From contig NZ_CP031305.1 of the NCBI RefSeq assembly GCF_004799645.1, positions 2,294,001-2,358,000 of the forward strand: a stretch of 64,000 bases of DNA, in the 5' to 3' direction. The translations under genes and the position numbers were made by a program. The number at the start of each line of letters is the position of its first letter. Position 1 is the first letter of the stretch. Source of the stretch: Natronorubrum bangense (GTDB lineage Archaea > Halobacteriota > Halobacteria > Halobacteriales > Natrialbaceae). A model generated the notes under the pieces. The model had not been told where the DNA came from. It did not search any database and worked only from the letters and a program-made list of their open reading frames with translations. Shown piece after piece: positions 17,917-26,969 of the stretch.

Positions 17917-18309
17917 ATGTACGATCTGATCGATGCCGCCCGTGACGTCCAGTCAGCTGCTCACGTTCCGTACTCGGAGTACGCCGTCGGCGCTGCGCTC
18001 GAAACCGAAGCTGGCGAGGTCTTCGTCGGCTGTAATCTCGAGAACGCCAACTACAGTAACAGCCTGCACGCCGAGGAAGTCGCGATCGCCGAGGCGGTCA
18101 AAAACGGCCACCGCGAGTTCGCCCGCATCGCCGTCAGCTCCGGTCGCCGGGACGGTGTCACCCCCTGTGGGATGTGTCGCCAGACGTTAGCCGAATTCTG
18201 TGACGACGAACTCCTCGTCATCTGTGACGAAGGCGATGCCGAACCGCCAACGGAGTACACGCTCGGCGAACTGTTGCCGAATACGATCTCCGAGGAAACA
18301 CTCGAGTAG
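17917..18309 (+). CDS. cdd: Cytidine deaminase
   Basis: 130 residues. Zinc site in HAEE (catalytic Glu) and PCGMC (two Cys ligands); substrate loop CNLENANYSNS. It converts (deoxy)cytidine to (deoxy)uridine. It follows a phosphomutase and, 6 kb further on, a uridine phosphorylase is encoded on the same strand, so the three could degrade cytidine to uracil and pentose phosphate. Homotetrameric zinc class by length. Confidence 0.95.
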   Translation: MYDLIDAARDVQSAAHVPYSEYAVGAALETEAGEVFVGCNLENANYSNSLHAEEVAIAEAVKNGHREFARIAVSSGRRDGVTPCGMCRQTLAEFCDDELLVICDEGDAEPPTEYTLGELLPNTISEETLE

Positions 18310-18340
18310 CGCCGTTCGTCCGGGCTGGGTTCATGCCCGA

Positions 18341-20803
18341 TCACAGCGACCGCGAGGAGTTGAGGACAACGAGCAGACTGCTTGTCGCCATCGCCACCGC
18401 CGCGAGCAACGGGTTCAGCAGGCCGACGATTGCGAGCGGAATCGCAATCGCGTTGTACATGAACGCCCAGCCGAGATTCTGACGGATCCGCCAGTAGGTT
18501 CCAGCGGCGATATCGAAGATCTCGACGACTGCCTCGAGGTCGTCGCCGACGATGACTGCGTCGGCAGCGTCAGTTGCAAGCTGTGTCCCACTTCCCATCG
18601 CGATACCGACATCTGCGGCGGCCAGCGCCGGCGCGTCGTTGCTCCCGTCGCCGACCATCGCAACCGTCCCGCGAGCGCGAAGTCGCCGAACAGTCTCGGC
18701 TTTTGCCTCCGGCGGGACCCCAGCGAAAACGTCGTCGACACCGTCGACGGCTCGGAACCGGTCGGCTGATGCGCCCTCGTCGCCGGTGAGAACGACGACT
18801 TCCCGGCCATCAGCGAGCGTCTCGACAGCGGCTTCCCAGTCTTCTCGTGGCGAGTCACCGACGACGACCACGCCGTGAGCCCGATCGTTCCAGCCGACGA
18901 CGACCGGAACGTCGCCGGCTGCTCGCACGTGATCGATCCGGTCCTCGAGTGCTGCGGGAATCGAGAGCCCGTGTTCACGAAGCAGGTCGGGGTGGCCGAC
19001 GAACACCTGTTCGCCGTCGATGACACCGCTTACGCCGCGGGAATAGCGCTCGAAGCCATCGGCGTCGGCAGTTGTCTCGAGATCGTGATCTTCGGACGCT
19101 GCTTCGGTGATAGCCTGTCCGATCGGGTGTTCCGAGAGCGCCTCAACGGCACCGGCACGCCGCAAGATCGTTTCGGGGCTGGCATCTGTGGCCGTCGAGT
19201 CCGCTCCCGTGACGACGTGAACGCCCTCGACGGACATCCGGCCTTCAGTGAGTGTGCCAGTCTTGTCGAGGACGACGATGTCGATATCCGGCGCGTCCTC
19301 GAAAATCGTCTCCGCGGCGACGACGATCCCCCGTCGTGCGGCCGTCTGCACACCGGAGGCGATTGCAAGCGGTGTCGCGAGGCCGAGCGCACAGGGGCAG
19401 GAAACGATGATAACGGTTAGGCCGACGAGAAACGCCGTAGAGAGCGGCGACCCTGTCGCGAGCAAAAGTGCAGTGACAGTTGCTGCGAGGACGACGACAA
19501 GCGGCACGAAAATCGTGGCGAGCTTGTCCGCGAGTCGCTGGACGCCGGGCCGTGCACTCTGGATCGACCAGAGCAAGGAGACGAGCCGGTCGTGAGTGCT
19601 CTCGGCGTCGTCACCGACTTCGACGACCAGTGGAGCGTCGGTGACGACGGTCCCTCCTCGAACCGGATCGCCCGCCTGCTTTTCGACGGGCAGTGATTCA
19701 CCAGTGACCAGCGACTCGTCGACGGCAGCTTGTCCGTCAATGACGGCACCGTCGAGTGGCACGCGCTCACCAGGCCTGACGAGCAGGTGTTCGCCGGGGT
19801 CGACAGCTGAAAGCGGGACCATCTCACCGTCGTCTGCACGCCGGGCTTCGTCGACCTGTGACTCGGTTAGATCCGAGAGCAGGCCAGCAGCCCGGCGCTT
19901 GATCAGCCCCTCGTAGTACGTCCCTGCCGTAACGACGAGGATAATCGCGACTGTGACGTCGAAGTACAGATCTGTCCGGCCGAGACCCATCGCTAGCGTG
20001 CTGTATGCGTACGAACCCACCGCAGCGAGCGTGACGAGCAGGTCCATGTTCGGCATTCCGGCTCGAAGGCTCACGTACGCACCGCGTAAGATTGGATAGC
20101 CGGTGTAAAACAGGACGAACGACGTCATCAGCCAGATGTTCGCGACGACGTAGTACCCATCGTAGCTGCCGAACTCGGCCAGCGGCTCGTAGCCGAAGTA
20201 TGTCGGATACAGAAACAGCGCATACCAGATCATCACCATCATACCGAACATTCCGCCGCCGATCAGGAACTTTACCAGCGCCGCGTCTCGAGGCTCGTCG
20301 CTGCGTCCCTCACCACGATCGCGAGCGTCGTAGCCATAGCCGGAGACGAGCTCTGGAAGCCTCTCCGCCTCGAGCGACTCGGGATCGTACACCAGCCGGA
20401 GCGTATCCGTTGCGTAACTCGCTTCTGCACCGTTGATGCCGTCGGTGGCAGTCGCACGCGTCTCGAGAAACGCCTCACAGGTCGCACAGTGCATTCCGTC
20501 GACGGCGAGAAACGCATCTTCGCCATCAAACTCGTCTAAGTCGGGGCCGTCATCGTCGAGTCGGTCCCGGACGGCGTCGGCGTCGGTATCGTCGACCGTC
20601 TCGAGCGTTCGGTGGACCTCGAGACAGCCCTGACAGCAGAAGACGCCGTCGACGTCGTCTGCGGTGATGGGGTCGGCCGGTGTCGGAAACGAACAGAGCG
20701 TACACTCACCGCTGTCAGCCGCCTGTTGAGTGTCTGTGCCTGGCTCGCTGGAGGGAGTTTCGACGGCCGCATCGGTTTCAGAGTGTGGTGGGAATCGGCT
20801 CAT
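18341..20803 (-). CDS. Copper-type P1B-ATPase, CcoI/FixI-like
   Basis: 820 residues. An N-terminal cysteine-rich region (CTLC at 34-37, CCQGC at 56-60) matches the extra metal-binding domain seen in CcoI/FixI-type pumps. A heavy-metal-associated domain follows with GMHCATC (Cys106, Cys109). The membrane core has CPC at 469-471, P-domain DKTGTLT near 513 and GDGSNDAPAL in the hinge. CcoI-type pumps export copper for oxidase assembly. The adjacent ba3-type oxidase operon on the other strand supports that role. Simple copper detoxification is the alternative. Confidence 0.93.
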   Translation of the reverse strand: MSRFPPHSETDAAVETPSSEPGTDTQQAADSGECTLCSFPTPADPITADDVDGVFCCQGCLEVHRTLETVDDTDADAVRDRLDDDGPDLDEFDGEDAFLAVDGMHCATCEAFLETRATATDGINGAEASYATDTLRLVYDPESLEAERLPELVSGYGYDARDRGEGRSDEPRDAALVKFLIGGGMFGMMVMIWYALFLYPTYFGYEPLAEFGSYDGYYVVANIWLMTSFVLFYTGYPILRGAYVSLRAGMPNMDLLVTLAAVGSYAYSTLAMGLGRTDLYFDVTVAIILVVTAGTYYEGLIKRRAAGLLSDLTESQVDEARRADDGEMVPLSAVDPGEHLLVRPGERVPLDGAVIDGQAAVDESLVTGESLPVEKQAGDPVRGGTVVTDAPLVVEVGDDAESTHDRLVSLLWSIQSARPGVQRLADKLATIFVPLVVVLAATVTALLLATGSPLSTAFLVGLTVIIVSCPCALGLATPLAIASGVQTAARRGIVVAAETIFEDAPDIDIVVLDKTGTLTEGRMSVEGVHVVTGADSTATDASPETILRRAGAVEALSEHPIGQAITEAASEDHDLETTADADGFERYSRGVSGVIDGEQVFVGHPDLLREHGLSIPAALEDRIDHVRAAGDVPVVVGWNDRAHGVVVVGDSPREDWEAAVETLADGREVVVLTGDEGASADRFRAVDGVDDVFAGVPPEAKAETVRRLRARGTVAMVGDGSNDAPALAAADVGIAMGSGTQLATDAADAVIVGDDLEAVVEIFDIAAGTYWRIRQNLGWAFMYNAIAIPLAIVGLLNPLLAAVAMATSSLLVVLNSSRSL

Positions 20804-20971
20804 GAGCTAAATTCAATATTACAGACTCACGATAGCTGGTAAGACCGTGTTAGCAGATGTGAAAGAGTAATCCTGTCTATCAGCAGGACGGTTAGCAAGC
20901 GGACGCCTCGACGATACGTGTGGACTTCGGGGAGTCAGCTGGACACGCGAACGAGTCACGTGAGGCCAGAC

Positions 20972-21175
20972 TTACGACGCTTCGCTCGACCCGTGAGCGT
21001 GCGAGTCGCTGACGGGCCCGAACGCGATATAGAGGCTGGTGATGATGATCAAGACGTTGAGTGCAGAGATGGCGCCAGCGGGCAGTGAACTCCCGAACGC
21101 ATACCAGGTGACCGGCAAGAGCGCCAGTAAGCCGACCACGAGTCCGACTCGTGGAGAGAGCTCTTCGAGTTCCAT
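20972..21175 (-). CDS. Small two-helix membrane protein near the oxidase operon
   Basis: 67 residues starting MELEELSPRVGLVVGLLALL. Two hydrophobic helices with a Gly/Pro turn, ending in a His-rich tail DSHAHGSSEAS. The His tail could bind metal, but this is speculative. It lies between the copper ATPase and the oxidase operon and is divergent from the latter. Function unknown; the upstream codons in the frame look non-coding, so the ATG at 21175 is used. Confidence 0.7.
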   Translation of the reverse strand: MELEELSPRVGLVVGLLALLPVTWYAFGSSLPAGAISALNVLIIITSLYIAFGPVSDSHAHGSSEAS

Positions 21176-21274
21176 ACTGGACAGGTGGGAGTCGGATTCT
21201 ATAATAACACTCACCGTTCCTACGGAGTGAGAATGAGTCAAGCTGTTAAGCAAGGACTATCCTAACACGGGCGT

Positions 21275-21469
21275 ATGGGTCAGGCGACAGAAGAGCCAGA
21301 GCAACTACAAGAGATCGGCCACGACGAGTACGATCCAGTCGGGACACTCGCACTGATCGGACTGTACTTCGTCATTCTTGTGTTGCTATGGTTTTTCGTA
21401 TACTTCGTTGAATTCCTTGGCAACGATCCGACAGTTATTGGTACGATGTTGATTGGGGGGATAGCCTGA
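21275..21469 (+). CDS. cbaD: ba3-type oxidase small subunit (CbaD-like)
   Basis: 64 residues with one transmembrane helix (TLALIGLYFVILVLLWFFVY), preceded by an acidic amphipathic segment. Position and size match the small first gene of the Natronomonas cba operon and subunit IIa of Thermus ba3 oxidase. It overlaps the subunit II start by one base (stop TGA / ATG). A TATA-like GTTAAG about 29 bases upstream suggests leaderless transcription of the whole operon. Confidence 0.75.
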   Translation: MGQATEEPEQLQEIGHDEYDPVGTLALIGLYFVILVLLWFFVYFVEFLGNDPTVIGTMLIGGIA

Positions 21470-22266
21470 TGAACATTCACTCATACGAGAAGCTGTGGTT
21501 GATCGCCGCATTGCTGTTGATCGTTGGGTTCATCGCAACGATCACGTACGGCTCAGTTGGTCTCGGCATCGCGATGGTCGACGACAGCCAAGATACTGTC
21601 AACCCCGGCTCTCTCGATGAAGACTTCGGCGAACCACGTGTCGAGCACGTGGGTGAAAACGAGTATGAGGCATACGTCATCGCGCAGACGTTCATGTACC
21701 AGCCGGATCCAATCGAGGTGCCCGAAAATAGCGAAGTCACGTTCCATGTGACCAGTCGGGACGTCATTCACAGCTTTAGCCTCGTTGGGACCAACGTCAA
21801 TACGATGGTGATACCCGGCGAGGTGTCGTCGATGACCGCAGAGTTCGACGAGCCCGAAGAGTACGGCGTCGTCTGTAACGAGTACTGTGGCGATTTCCAC
21901 CACACGATGGAGGGAATGGTACACGTCGTTCCTGAAGACGAGTTCGACATGACCGAGCTCTCGGTCGAAGCAGACGACGAGGTCGAACTCGGTGACGAGG
22001 CGACGTTCAACGTTACAGTCGAGAACGGCATGCTCGACGATCTCGAGACGACGGTCACGTTCGAGATCGACAACGAGACGGTCGAAGAGGAGATCACCGT
22101 CGCCGGCGATGGCACCGAGGAGACGACGTTCACCGTCGACTCGTCGGATCTCGGCGAGGGTGACCACGACTGGACGATTACGGTTGACGACTACGATGAC
22201 AGCGGAACGCTGACCGTGGTCGACGAACTCGAAGACGAGAACGACGGAGGCAACAACGATGAGTAA
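21469..22266 (+). CDS. cbaB: ba3-type cytochrome c oxidase subunit II (CuA)
   Basis: 265 residues. One N-terminal helix (~10-35), then a cupredoxin domain with CuA ligands His101, Cys136, Cys140, His144 and Met147 (C-x3-C-x3-H-x2-M). This is the electron entry site. Residues ~160-265 are an extra acidic beta-rich CARDB-like domain (ATFNVTVENGMLDDLETTV) not present in the short Thermus protein. The gene overlaps subunit I by 8 bases. Confidence 0.93.
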   Translation: MNIHSYEKLWLIAALLLIVGFIATITYGSVGLGIAMVDDSQDTVNPGSLDEDFGEPRVEHVGENEYEAYVIAQTFMYQPDPIEVPENSEVTFHVTSRDVIHSFSLVGTNVNTMVIPGEVSSMTAEFDEPEEYGVVCNEYCGDFHHTMEGMVHVVPEDEFDMTELSVEADDEVELGDEATFNVTVENGMLDDLETTVTFEIDNETVEEEITVAGDGTEETTFTVDSSDLGEGDHDWTITVDDYDDSGTLTVVDELEDENDGGNNDE

Positions 22267-24046
22267 TGCATATATTGATCAGTTTCCTGCGGAAGCGAAA
22301 GTAGTCAAGGCGCTGTTCTACAGCTCCTTTGTCGCACTCGCACTCGGTGGCGTGTTCGGGATCATCCAGACGCTTCACCGAACGGATATCTACCGGTTTA
22401 TTGACTCGGCGGACTACTACTCCGTCCTCACTGCACACGGTGTGTTCATGGTGATCACGTTCACGATCTTCTTCCTCGTGGGCGTATTCACCTGGGGTGT
22501 GACGACCAGTCTCGACAGGGAAGTCGAGGATATCCGATTCACCTGGGCGTGGGTCGGACTGATGTCGCTCGGGACTGTGATGGCTGCCGTGCCAATTCTC
22601 GCTGGTTTGACTGATTCGATCGACATGAGCGCAGCGGTGCTGTTTACGTTCTACGCACCGCTACAGGGCCATCCCCTGTTCTATCTCGGTCTCGTGTTGT
22701 TCGTCGTCGGGACCTGGGTCGCCGGGGCTGACTGGTTCCGATCCTGGTGGGCGTGGAAGAAGGAAAACCCTGACGAACGAATTCCGCTCCCGACGTTCAT
22801 GGTGTTGACGACGATGATCATGTGGTATATCGCCACGTTGGGCGTTGCCACATCGATCCTCGTCTTCTTGCTGCCGTGGTCGCTCGGCTGGATCGATAGC
22901 ATCAATCCGCTGCTCACCAGAACGCTGTTCTGGTTCTTCGGCCACCCAGTCGTCTACTTCTGGCTGATGCCGGCGTACATGATGTGGTACGTCATGCTGC
23001 CGAAGTTCTCCGGTGGAAAACTGTTCAGTGACCCACTGGCCCGCGTCGGGTTCGTCCTGTTCCTGTTGCTGTCGACGCCAGTTGGGATCCACCACCAGTA
23101 TCTCGACCCCGGCATCGCAGAAGGATTCAAGTTCATCGCGATGACGAACACGATGTTCCTCCTGCTGCCGAGCTTTCTGACCGCCTTTACCGTCGTTGCC
23201 AGCATGGAACACGGTGCCCGCCAGCGCGGCGGAACGGGCTACTTCGGCTGGCTCAAAGCCCTTCCGTGGCGTGATCCAGTCTTCGCCGGGATGGCGCTTG
23301 CTGGCTTGCTGTTCGCTGCCGCTGGCTTCTCGGGGATGGTCAACGCCGGGATGAACATCAACTATCTCGTCCACAACTCCCTGTGGGTCGTCGGTCACTT
23401 CCACCTCACCGTCGGTACCGCCGTTGCGCTGACGTTCATGGCCGTCTCCTACTGGTTCATCCCACAGGTGACGGGCAAGGAACTCTGGAATCGCTCCGTT
23501 GCGCTGGTCCAGGTCGTCCTCTGGTTCATCGGGATGACGTTCATGACGAACTCGATGCACCGCGCTGGATTGATCGGGATGCCACGCCGGACTGCCGAAC
23601 CACAGTACGACGGCTTCGAGTTCGAAACGGCCGTCGGCTCTGTCAGTGAGCTTGACGCCCAGATCGCACTGGGTGGGTTGTTGCTCACCCTCTCGCTGGT
23701 GTTGTTTTTCGCCAACATCATCGGCACGGCATTCGGCAGTCGCAGCGACAACCTTCCAGACAACGGGTACGCCGAGGCACTGTCCGGCTCCGATGACGCA
23801 CCGCGCGTGCTCGACAACCTCAAACTCTGGACCGCGATCGCGGTCGTGCTCGTGATCATCGCGTACTCGCTCCCACTGATGAGCATCGTTGACCGTGGCG
23901 GGCTCTACGGCCCCGACATCACCCCGCTCCCGGTTAGCCTCGAGTCAGTGACGTTCCTCGCGTTCGCTGTCGAACACGCCGCAACTGCCACACTCGAGTC
24001 GGCCGGAACCGCAGCACAGAGCGCGCTTTCGGGGGTGATGAACTAA
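22259..24046 (+). CDS. cbaA: ba3-type cytochrome c oxidase subunit I
   Basis: 595 residues, about 13-14 helices. Heme and copper ligands are visible: His60 and His382 for the low-spin heme, His229 and Tyr233 (HPVVY) forming the cross-linked pair, His278-His279 for CuB, and His380 for the high-spin heme. The absence of the D-channel asparagine pattern and the HPVVY form point to the B-type (ba3) class. Terminal oxidase, proton pumping, at the cytoplasmic membrane. Overlaps both neighbours. Confidence 0.95.
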   Translation: MSNAYIDQFPAEAKVVKALFYSSFVALALGGVFGIIQTLHRTDIYRFIDSADYYSVLTAHGVFMVITFTIFFLVGVFTWGVTTSLDREVEDIRFTWAWVGLMSLGTVMAAVPILAGLTDSIDMSAAVLFTFYAPLQGHPLFYLGLVLFVVGTWVAGADWFRSWWAWKKENPDERIPLPTFMVLTTMIMWYIATLGVATSILVFLLPWSLGWIDSINPLLTRTLFWFFGHPVVYFWLMPAYMMWYVMLPKFSGGKLFSDPLARVGFVLFLLLSTPVGIHHQYLDPGIAEGFKFIAMTNTMFLLLPSFLTAFTVVASMEHGARQRGGTGYFGWLKALPWRDPVFAGMALAGLLFAAAGFSGMVNAGMNINYLVHNSLWVVGHFHLTVGTAVALTFMAVSYWFIPQVTGKELWNRSVALVQVVLWFIGMTFMTNSMHRAGLIGMPRRTAEPQYDGFEFETAVGSVSELDAQIALGGLLLTLSLVLFFANIIGTAFGSRSDNLPDNGYAEALSGSDDAPRVLDNLKLWTAIAVVLVIIAYSLPLMSIVDRGGLYGPDITPLPVSLESVTFLAFAVEHAATATLESAGTAAQSALSGVMN

Positions 24047-24267
24047 TGCGTATCTCGAAAGCAGGACTGCTGGTTGCACTGGCGTTTCTCGCACCGATTC
24101 TCGTCGAGTTGCGGACGGTGCTCGCCTGGTTCGATATCCATCTGAGCGTCCTCGAGACGGTTGTACTCGGTGGTATCCTCGTCGTTGCAATCCTCGTGTG
24201 GGCGTTCTTACCTGAAGACGGCGACGAGACGACGTCCGAGCGGGACGTCTCGAACTCGGAGCTGTAA
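24046..24267 (+). CDS. cbaE: Small membrane protein at the end of the ba3 operon (CbaE-like)
   Basis: 73 residues with two hydrophobic stretches (about 5-26 and 34-57) and an acidic C terminus. It shares one base with the subunit I stop (TAATG), so it is translationally coupled. Position matches the last small gene of the Natronomonas cba operon. No known catalytic role; an assembly or structural role is inferred. Confidence 0.75.
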   Translation: MRISKAGLLVALAFLAPILVELRTVLAWFDIHLSVLETVVLGGILVVAILVWAFLPEDGDETTSERDVSNSEL

Positions 24268-24293
24268 TCCGAGCGGTACACACGGTTCGATCG

Positions 24294-24300
24294 TTTTTTT
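24294..24300 (+). terminator. Oligo-T terminator of the oxidase operon
   Basis: Seven consecutive T residues about 27 bases after the cbaE stop, in otherwise GC-rich DNA. Archaeal RNA polymerase stops at such T runs. Confidence 0.55.
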
Positions 24301-24401
24301 CGTCCCTCGAACGAGACTGACCTGAGCTCCGGATACAGGCACGTCTGTCTCCGCTGAGACGATCCCAGTTTCGCGAGTCATCCTGGCGATCGGATCGTCC
24401 C

Positions 24402-24412
24402 GTATTTATATA
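24402..24412 (+). promoter_or_regulatory. TATA box of udp
   Basis: GTATTTATATA centred about 33 bases before the ATG at 24441; the leader would be only a few bases. Confidence 0.55.
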
Positions 24413-24440
24413 CGGTGCCGGCTCGAATCGCCGCTACTCG

Positions 24441-25265
24441 ATGACCGGCGACAGCGAAAACCCGAACACAGACGTACAGTACCATCTCGAGGTCGGTCCC
24501 GATGACGTCGCGTCGACCGTGCTTCTCCCGGGCAACCCCGACCGACTCGAGAAAATCGTGGCTCACTGGGACAATCACGAAATCGAAGCCCACCACCGCG
24601 AGTACCGGACTGCGACGGGGTCCTACGAGGGGACGCCGATCTCCGTAACGTCGACTGGGATCGGCAGTCCGTCGGCTGCCATCGCCGTCGAGGAACTCGC
24701 TCGCGTCGGCTGCGAGACGTTCATTCGCGTTGGTTCCTGTGGAGCGATCCAGCCCGAGATGGCCGTCGGTGATCTCGTGATTACGACCGGTGCGGTTCGC
24801 CAGGAGGGGACCAGCGACGAGTACGTCCGAGAAGACTACCCCGCCACAGCCGATCACGAGGTCGTCAGCGCGTTGATCGCCGCAGCTGACCGACTCGGCT
24901 ACGACTACCACACGGGGATCACGATGAGTGCGGATTCCTTCTATGCGGGGCAGGGTCGGCCAGGGTTCGACGGCTTCGAAGCCGCCGGATCGGCCGAGCT
25001 CGTCGACCAACTCAAAGCCGCGAACGTAAAGAACATCGAGATGGAGGCGAGTGCGATACTGACGCTTGCAAACATCTACGGACTCCGTGCGGGTGCCGTC
25101 TGTACCGTCTACGCCAACCGTGAAACCGGCGAGTTCCGAACCGAAGGCGAATCACGCGCCGCCGAAACCGCGACGCTTGCGACACACCTCCTCGCGAAGA
25201 TGGACGCGATCAAGCGTGAGGCTGGCGCGGACCGCTGGCACGCCGGCCTTTCGCTCGAGGACTGA
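24441..25265 (+). CDS. udp: Uridine phosphorylase
   Basis: 274 residues, nucleoside phosphorylase-I family. Phosphate-binding block LLPGNPDRLEKI, the middle block IRVGSCGAI, and NIEMEASAILTLANI near the C terminus with the ribose-contacting Glu-Met-Glu. It cleaves uridine with phosphate to uracil and ribose-1-phosphate. With the upstream cytidine deaminase and phosphomutase it would complete pyrimidine nucleoside degradation. Confidence 0.93.
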   Translation: MTGDSENPNTDVQYHLEVGPDDVASTVLLPGNPDRLEKIVAHWDNHEIEAHHREYRTATGSYEGTPISVTSTGIGSPSAAIAVEELARVGCETFIRVGSCGAIQPEMAVGDLVITTGAVRQEGTSDEYVREDYPATADHEVVSALIAAADRLGYDYHTGITMSADSFYAGQGRPGFDGFEAAGSAELVDQLKAANVKNIEMEASAILTLANIYGLRAGAVCTVYANRETGEFRTEGESRAAETATLATHLLAKMDAIKREAGADRWHAGLSLED

Positions 25266-25390
25266 TACGGACTGCTGTCCTGAGTCTCGGCACGACCCAA
25301 GACGAGCCGCGGCTGCGCCGGCACTGACGGACAACGGTCCGTCTGTGATCTTCGCTACCCAGCGCACGACACTCGGTCGAGGGACTCTCG

Positions 25391-26155
25391 CTAGTCCCGA
25401 ATCCGGACAACCCCATCCTCAAACACCTTCCGGTTCGGCACGATATACTCCTCGGAGTCGTCCTCGATTTTCGTCACGAACAGGTCGACCTCTTGGACGA
25501 TTCCCGTCTGGTTGCCGACCCGAATCCGATCCCCGATCCCGTAGGGCTGGTCGAGCAACAAATAAATCCCGGCCGCACTCGAGACCAGAAAATCCTTGAA
25601 CGCGACAGTGCCGACGATGACGAGGCCAACGGCGTACACCGTAAGCAAAATCAGCAGTGCCAGCACGTGAACGCCGATCTGGCCCAACGCGATGATGAAG
25701 GTCACATACAGCACGGAGTATTTGACCAGCTTCGGAAGCAGCGAAACCTCGGGGAGTTTGACCCCGCGGAGATACTCGCCAACGACCAGTTCCGCCTTGT
25801 CAGCGATAATGAAGCCGAGAATCAACACAAGGACGGCAATAAACACCTGCGGAATAAACTCCGTCACTCGCAGCCAGAACGCGTCGGTATCCAACAGCTG
25901 TGCGATGTGAATCGCCGTCAGAACGGCGATCCCATAAATAAACCACGAGCTCAAGCGGGCGACGATCTTGACCGTGGAGGTACCAATCGACTGGGCGGTC
26001 CGCTCGAACGGCGTCCCCTCGACGGCCTCGGGCACCCCGGATGCAGAGAGGAGCTCTTCGTTGAGCCGTCCGACCAGATAGCCGACGACGATCCCGAGTG
26101 CCAACACCGCCGCAGCGATGACGGCTGGTTCGTCGATGAGGGTCTGCCAGTCCAT
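25391..26155 (-). CDS. MscS-type mechanosensitive channel
   Basis: 254 residues from ATG 26155. Five hydrophobic segments: about 12-31, 65-90, 100-125, 145-165 and 170-190. The pore-lining helix is glycine/alanine-poor compared with E. coli MscS. The soluble beta domain has FKDFLVSSAAGIYLLLDQPY followed by IGDRIRVG, the family signature. It opens under membrane tension to relieve hypo-osmotic shock. One base separates it from the dacZ stop, so it is co-transcribed with a c-di-AMP synthase. Confidence 0.9.
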   Translation of the reverse strand: MDWQTLIDEPAVIAAAVLALGIVVGYLVGRLNEELLSASGVPEAVEGTPFERTAQSIGTSTVKIVARLSSWFIYGIAVLTAIHIAQLLDTDAFWLRVTEFIPQVFIAVLVLILGFIIADKAELVVGEYLRGVKLPEVSLLPKLVKYSVLYVTFIIALGQIGVHVLALLILLTVYAVGLVIVGTVAFKDFLVSSAAGIYLLLDQPYGIGDRIRVGNQTGIVQEVDLFVTKIEDDSEEYIVPNRKVFEDGVVRIRD

Positions 26156-26156
26156 A

Positions 26157-26969
26157 TCAGTACGCCTCCGGATCGACCTCCAGGATGAGCTCGCCGGCCT
26201 TGAACGCTCGAACGAGCCCATCGCTTTCGGAGAGCACGATCGTAATCGCGTTCGTGTCCCGCGTGATCGCACCACCGGCCATATGCCGCGCTCCCAGTCC
26301 CTTCGGGATGTCGACCCCCTCCGCGGATGGCTCGAGGTAGCGATACGCCGAGACGATCTTGCCCGCATCCGAGATGATGAAGGCGCCGTCGAGTCGTGAG
26401 AACTCCTTGAGCATGACGTTCACGATCGGATCGCCGACGTGAACGTGAGACTTCTCGAAGGGGTTGTACGACAGTGGACGGGACTTGTTCATCACCTTTC
26501 CTGCATCACCGACGACGAACAGCGCACCGACCGGCTTCCCTTTCTGTCCTTTCTTCCCGAGTTCGACCGCCAGCTCGAGGACGGCTTTGACCACTTCCGG
26601 CTCTGCACGCGATTTGACGAACAGATCGTAGATCCCGGTGCGCGTTTCCGCATCCGCTCGAACACGCGAGACGGTGTCGATTCCGTCGCTGAACACGCTC
26701 GTTGCACAGGCGAGTTCGTCGCCGTCTTCGATCAAATCCTGTTCGATGGCACCCTCGAGTCCGAACTTGATCCGGTCTCTGATGTCGTCGAACGCGAGCG
26801 GAAGTTCGACGAACGTCTCTGCACCCACGGTGTTTTCCGTTCCGATGACGATCAGATCGAGGTCCTCAATACTCGCACAGCGCTCGTAGTACGAGCCACT
26901 TGGTGAGAAAAGGATCGCAGCATCGACACCCTGAAAGAGCTCCCCGAATACGTCGTCTAACCCGGCCAT
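26157..26969 (-). CDS. dacZ: Diadenylate cyclase DacZ
   Basis: 270 residues. C-terminal DAC domain with DGA at 194-196 and RHM at 228-230 (GARHMAGGAIT), the archaeal form of the DGA/RHR active site. The N-terminal ~140 residues are the pyruvate-kinase-like alpha/beta domain of archaeal DacZ. It makes c-di-AMP from two ATP. In Haloferax volcanii DacZ is essential and linked to osmotic and potassium homeostasis. The direct operon partner is an MscS channel. Confidence 0.95.
   Translation of the reverse strand: MAGLDDVFGELFQGVDAAILFSPSGSYYERCASIEDLDLIVIGTENTVGAETFVELPLAFDDIRDRIKFGLEGAIEQDLIEDGDELACATSVFSDGIDTVSRVRADAETRTGIYDLFVKSRAEPEVVKAVLELAVELGKKGQKGKPVGALFVVGDAGKVMNKSRPLSYNPFEKSHVHVGDPIVNVMLKEFSRLDGAFIISDAGKIVSAYRYLEPSAEGVDIPKGLGARHMAGGAITRDTNAITIVLSESDGLVRAFKAGELILEVDPEAY

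Noticed and set aside
22661..23560. 299-codon minus-strand frame opposite the oxidase subunit I gene
   Set aside because: It is the mirror of strongly conserved cbaA codons; its translation has low complexity rich in E, Q and R and no homology.
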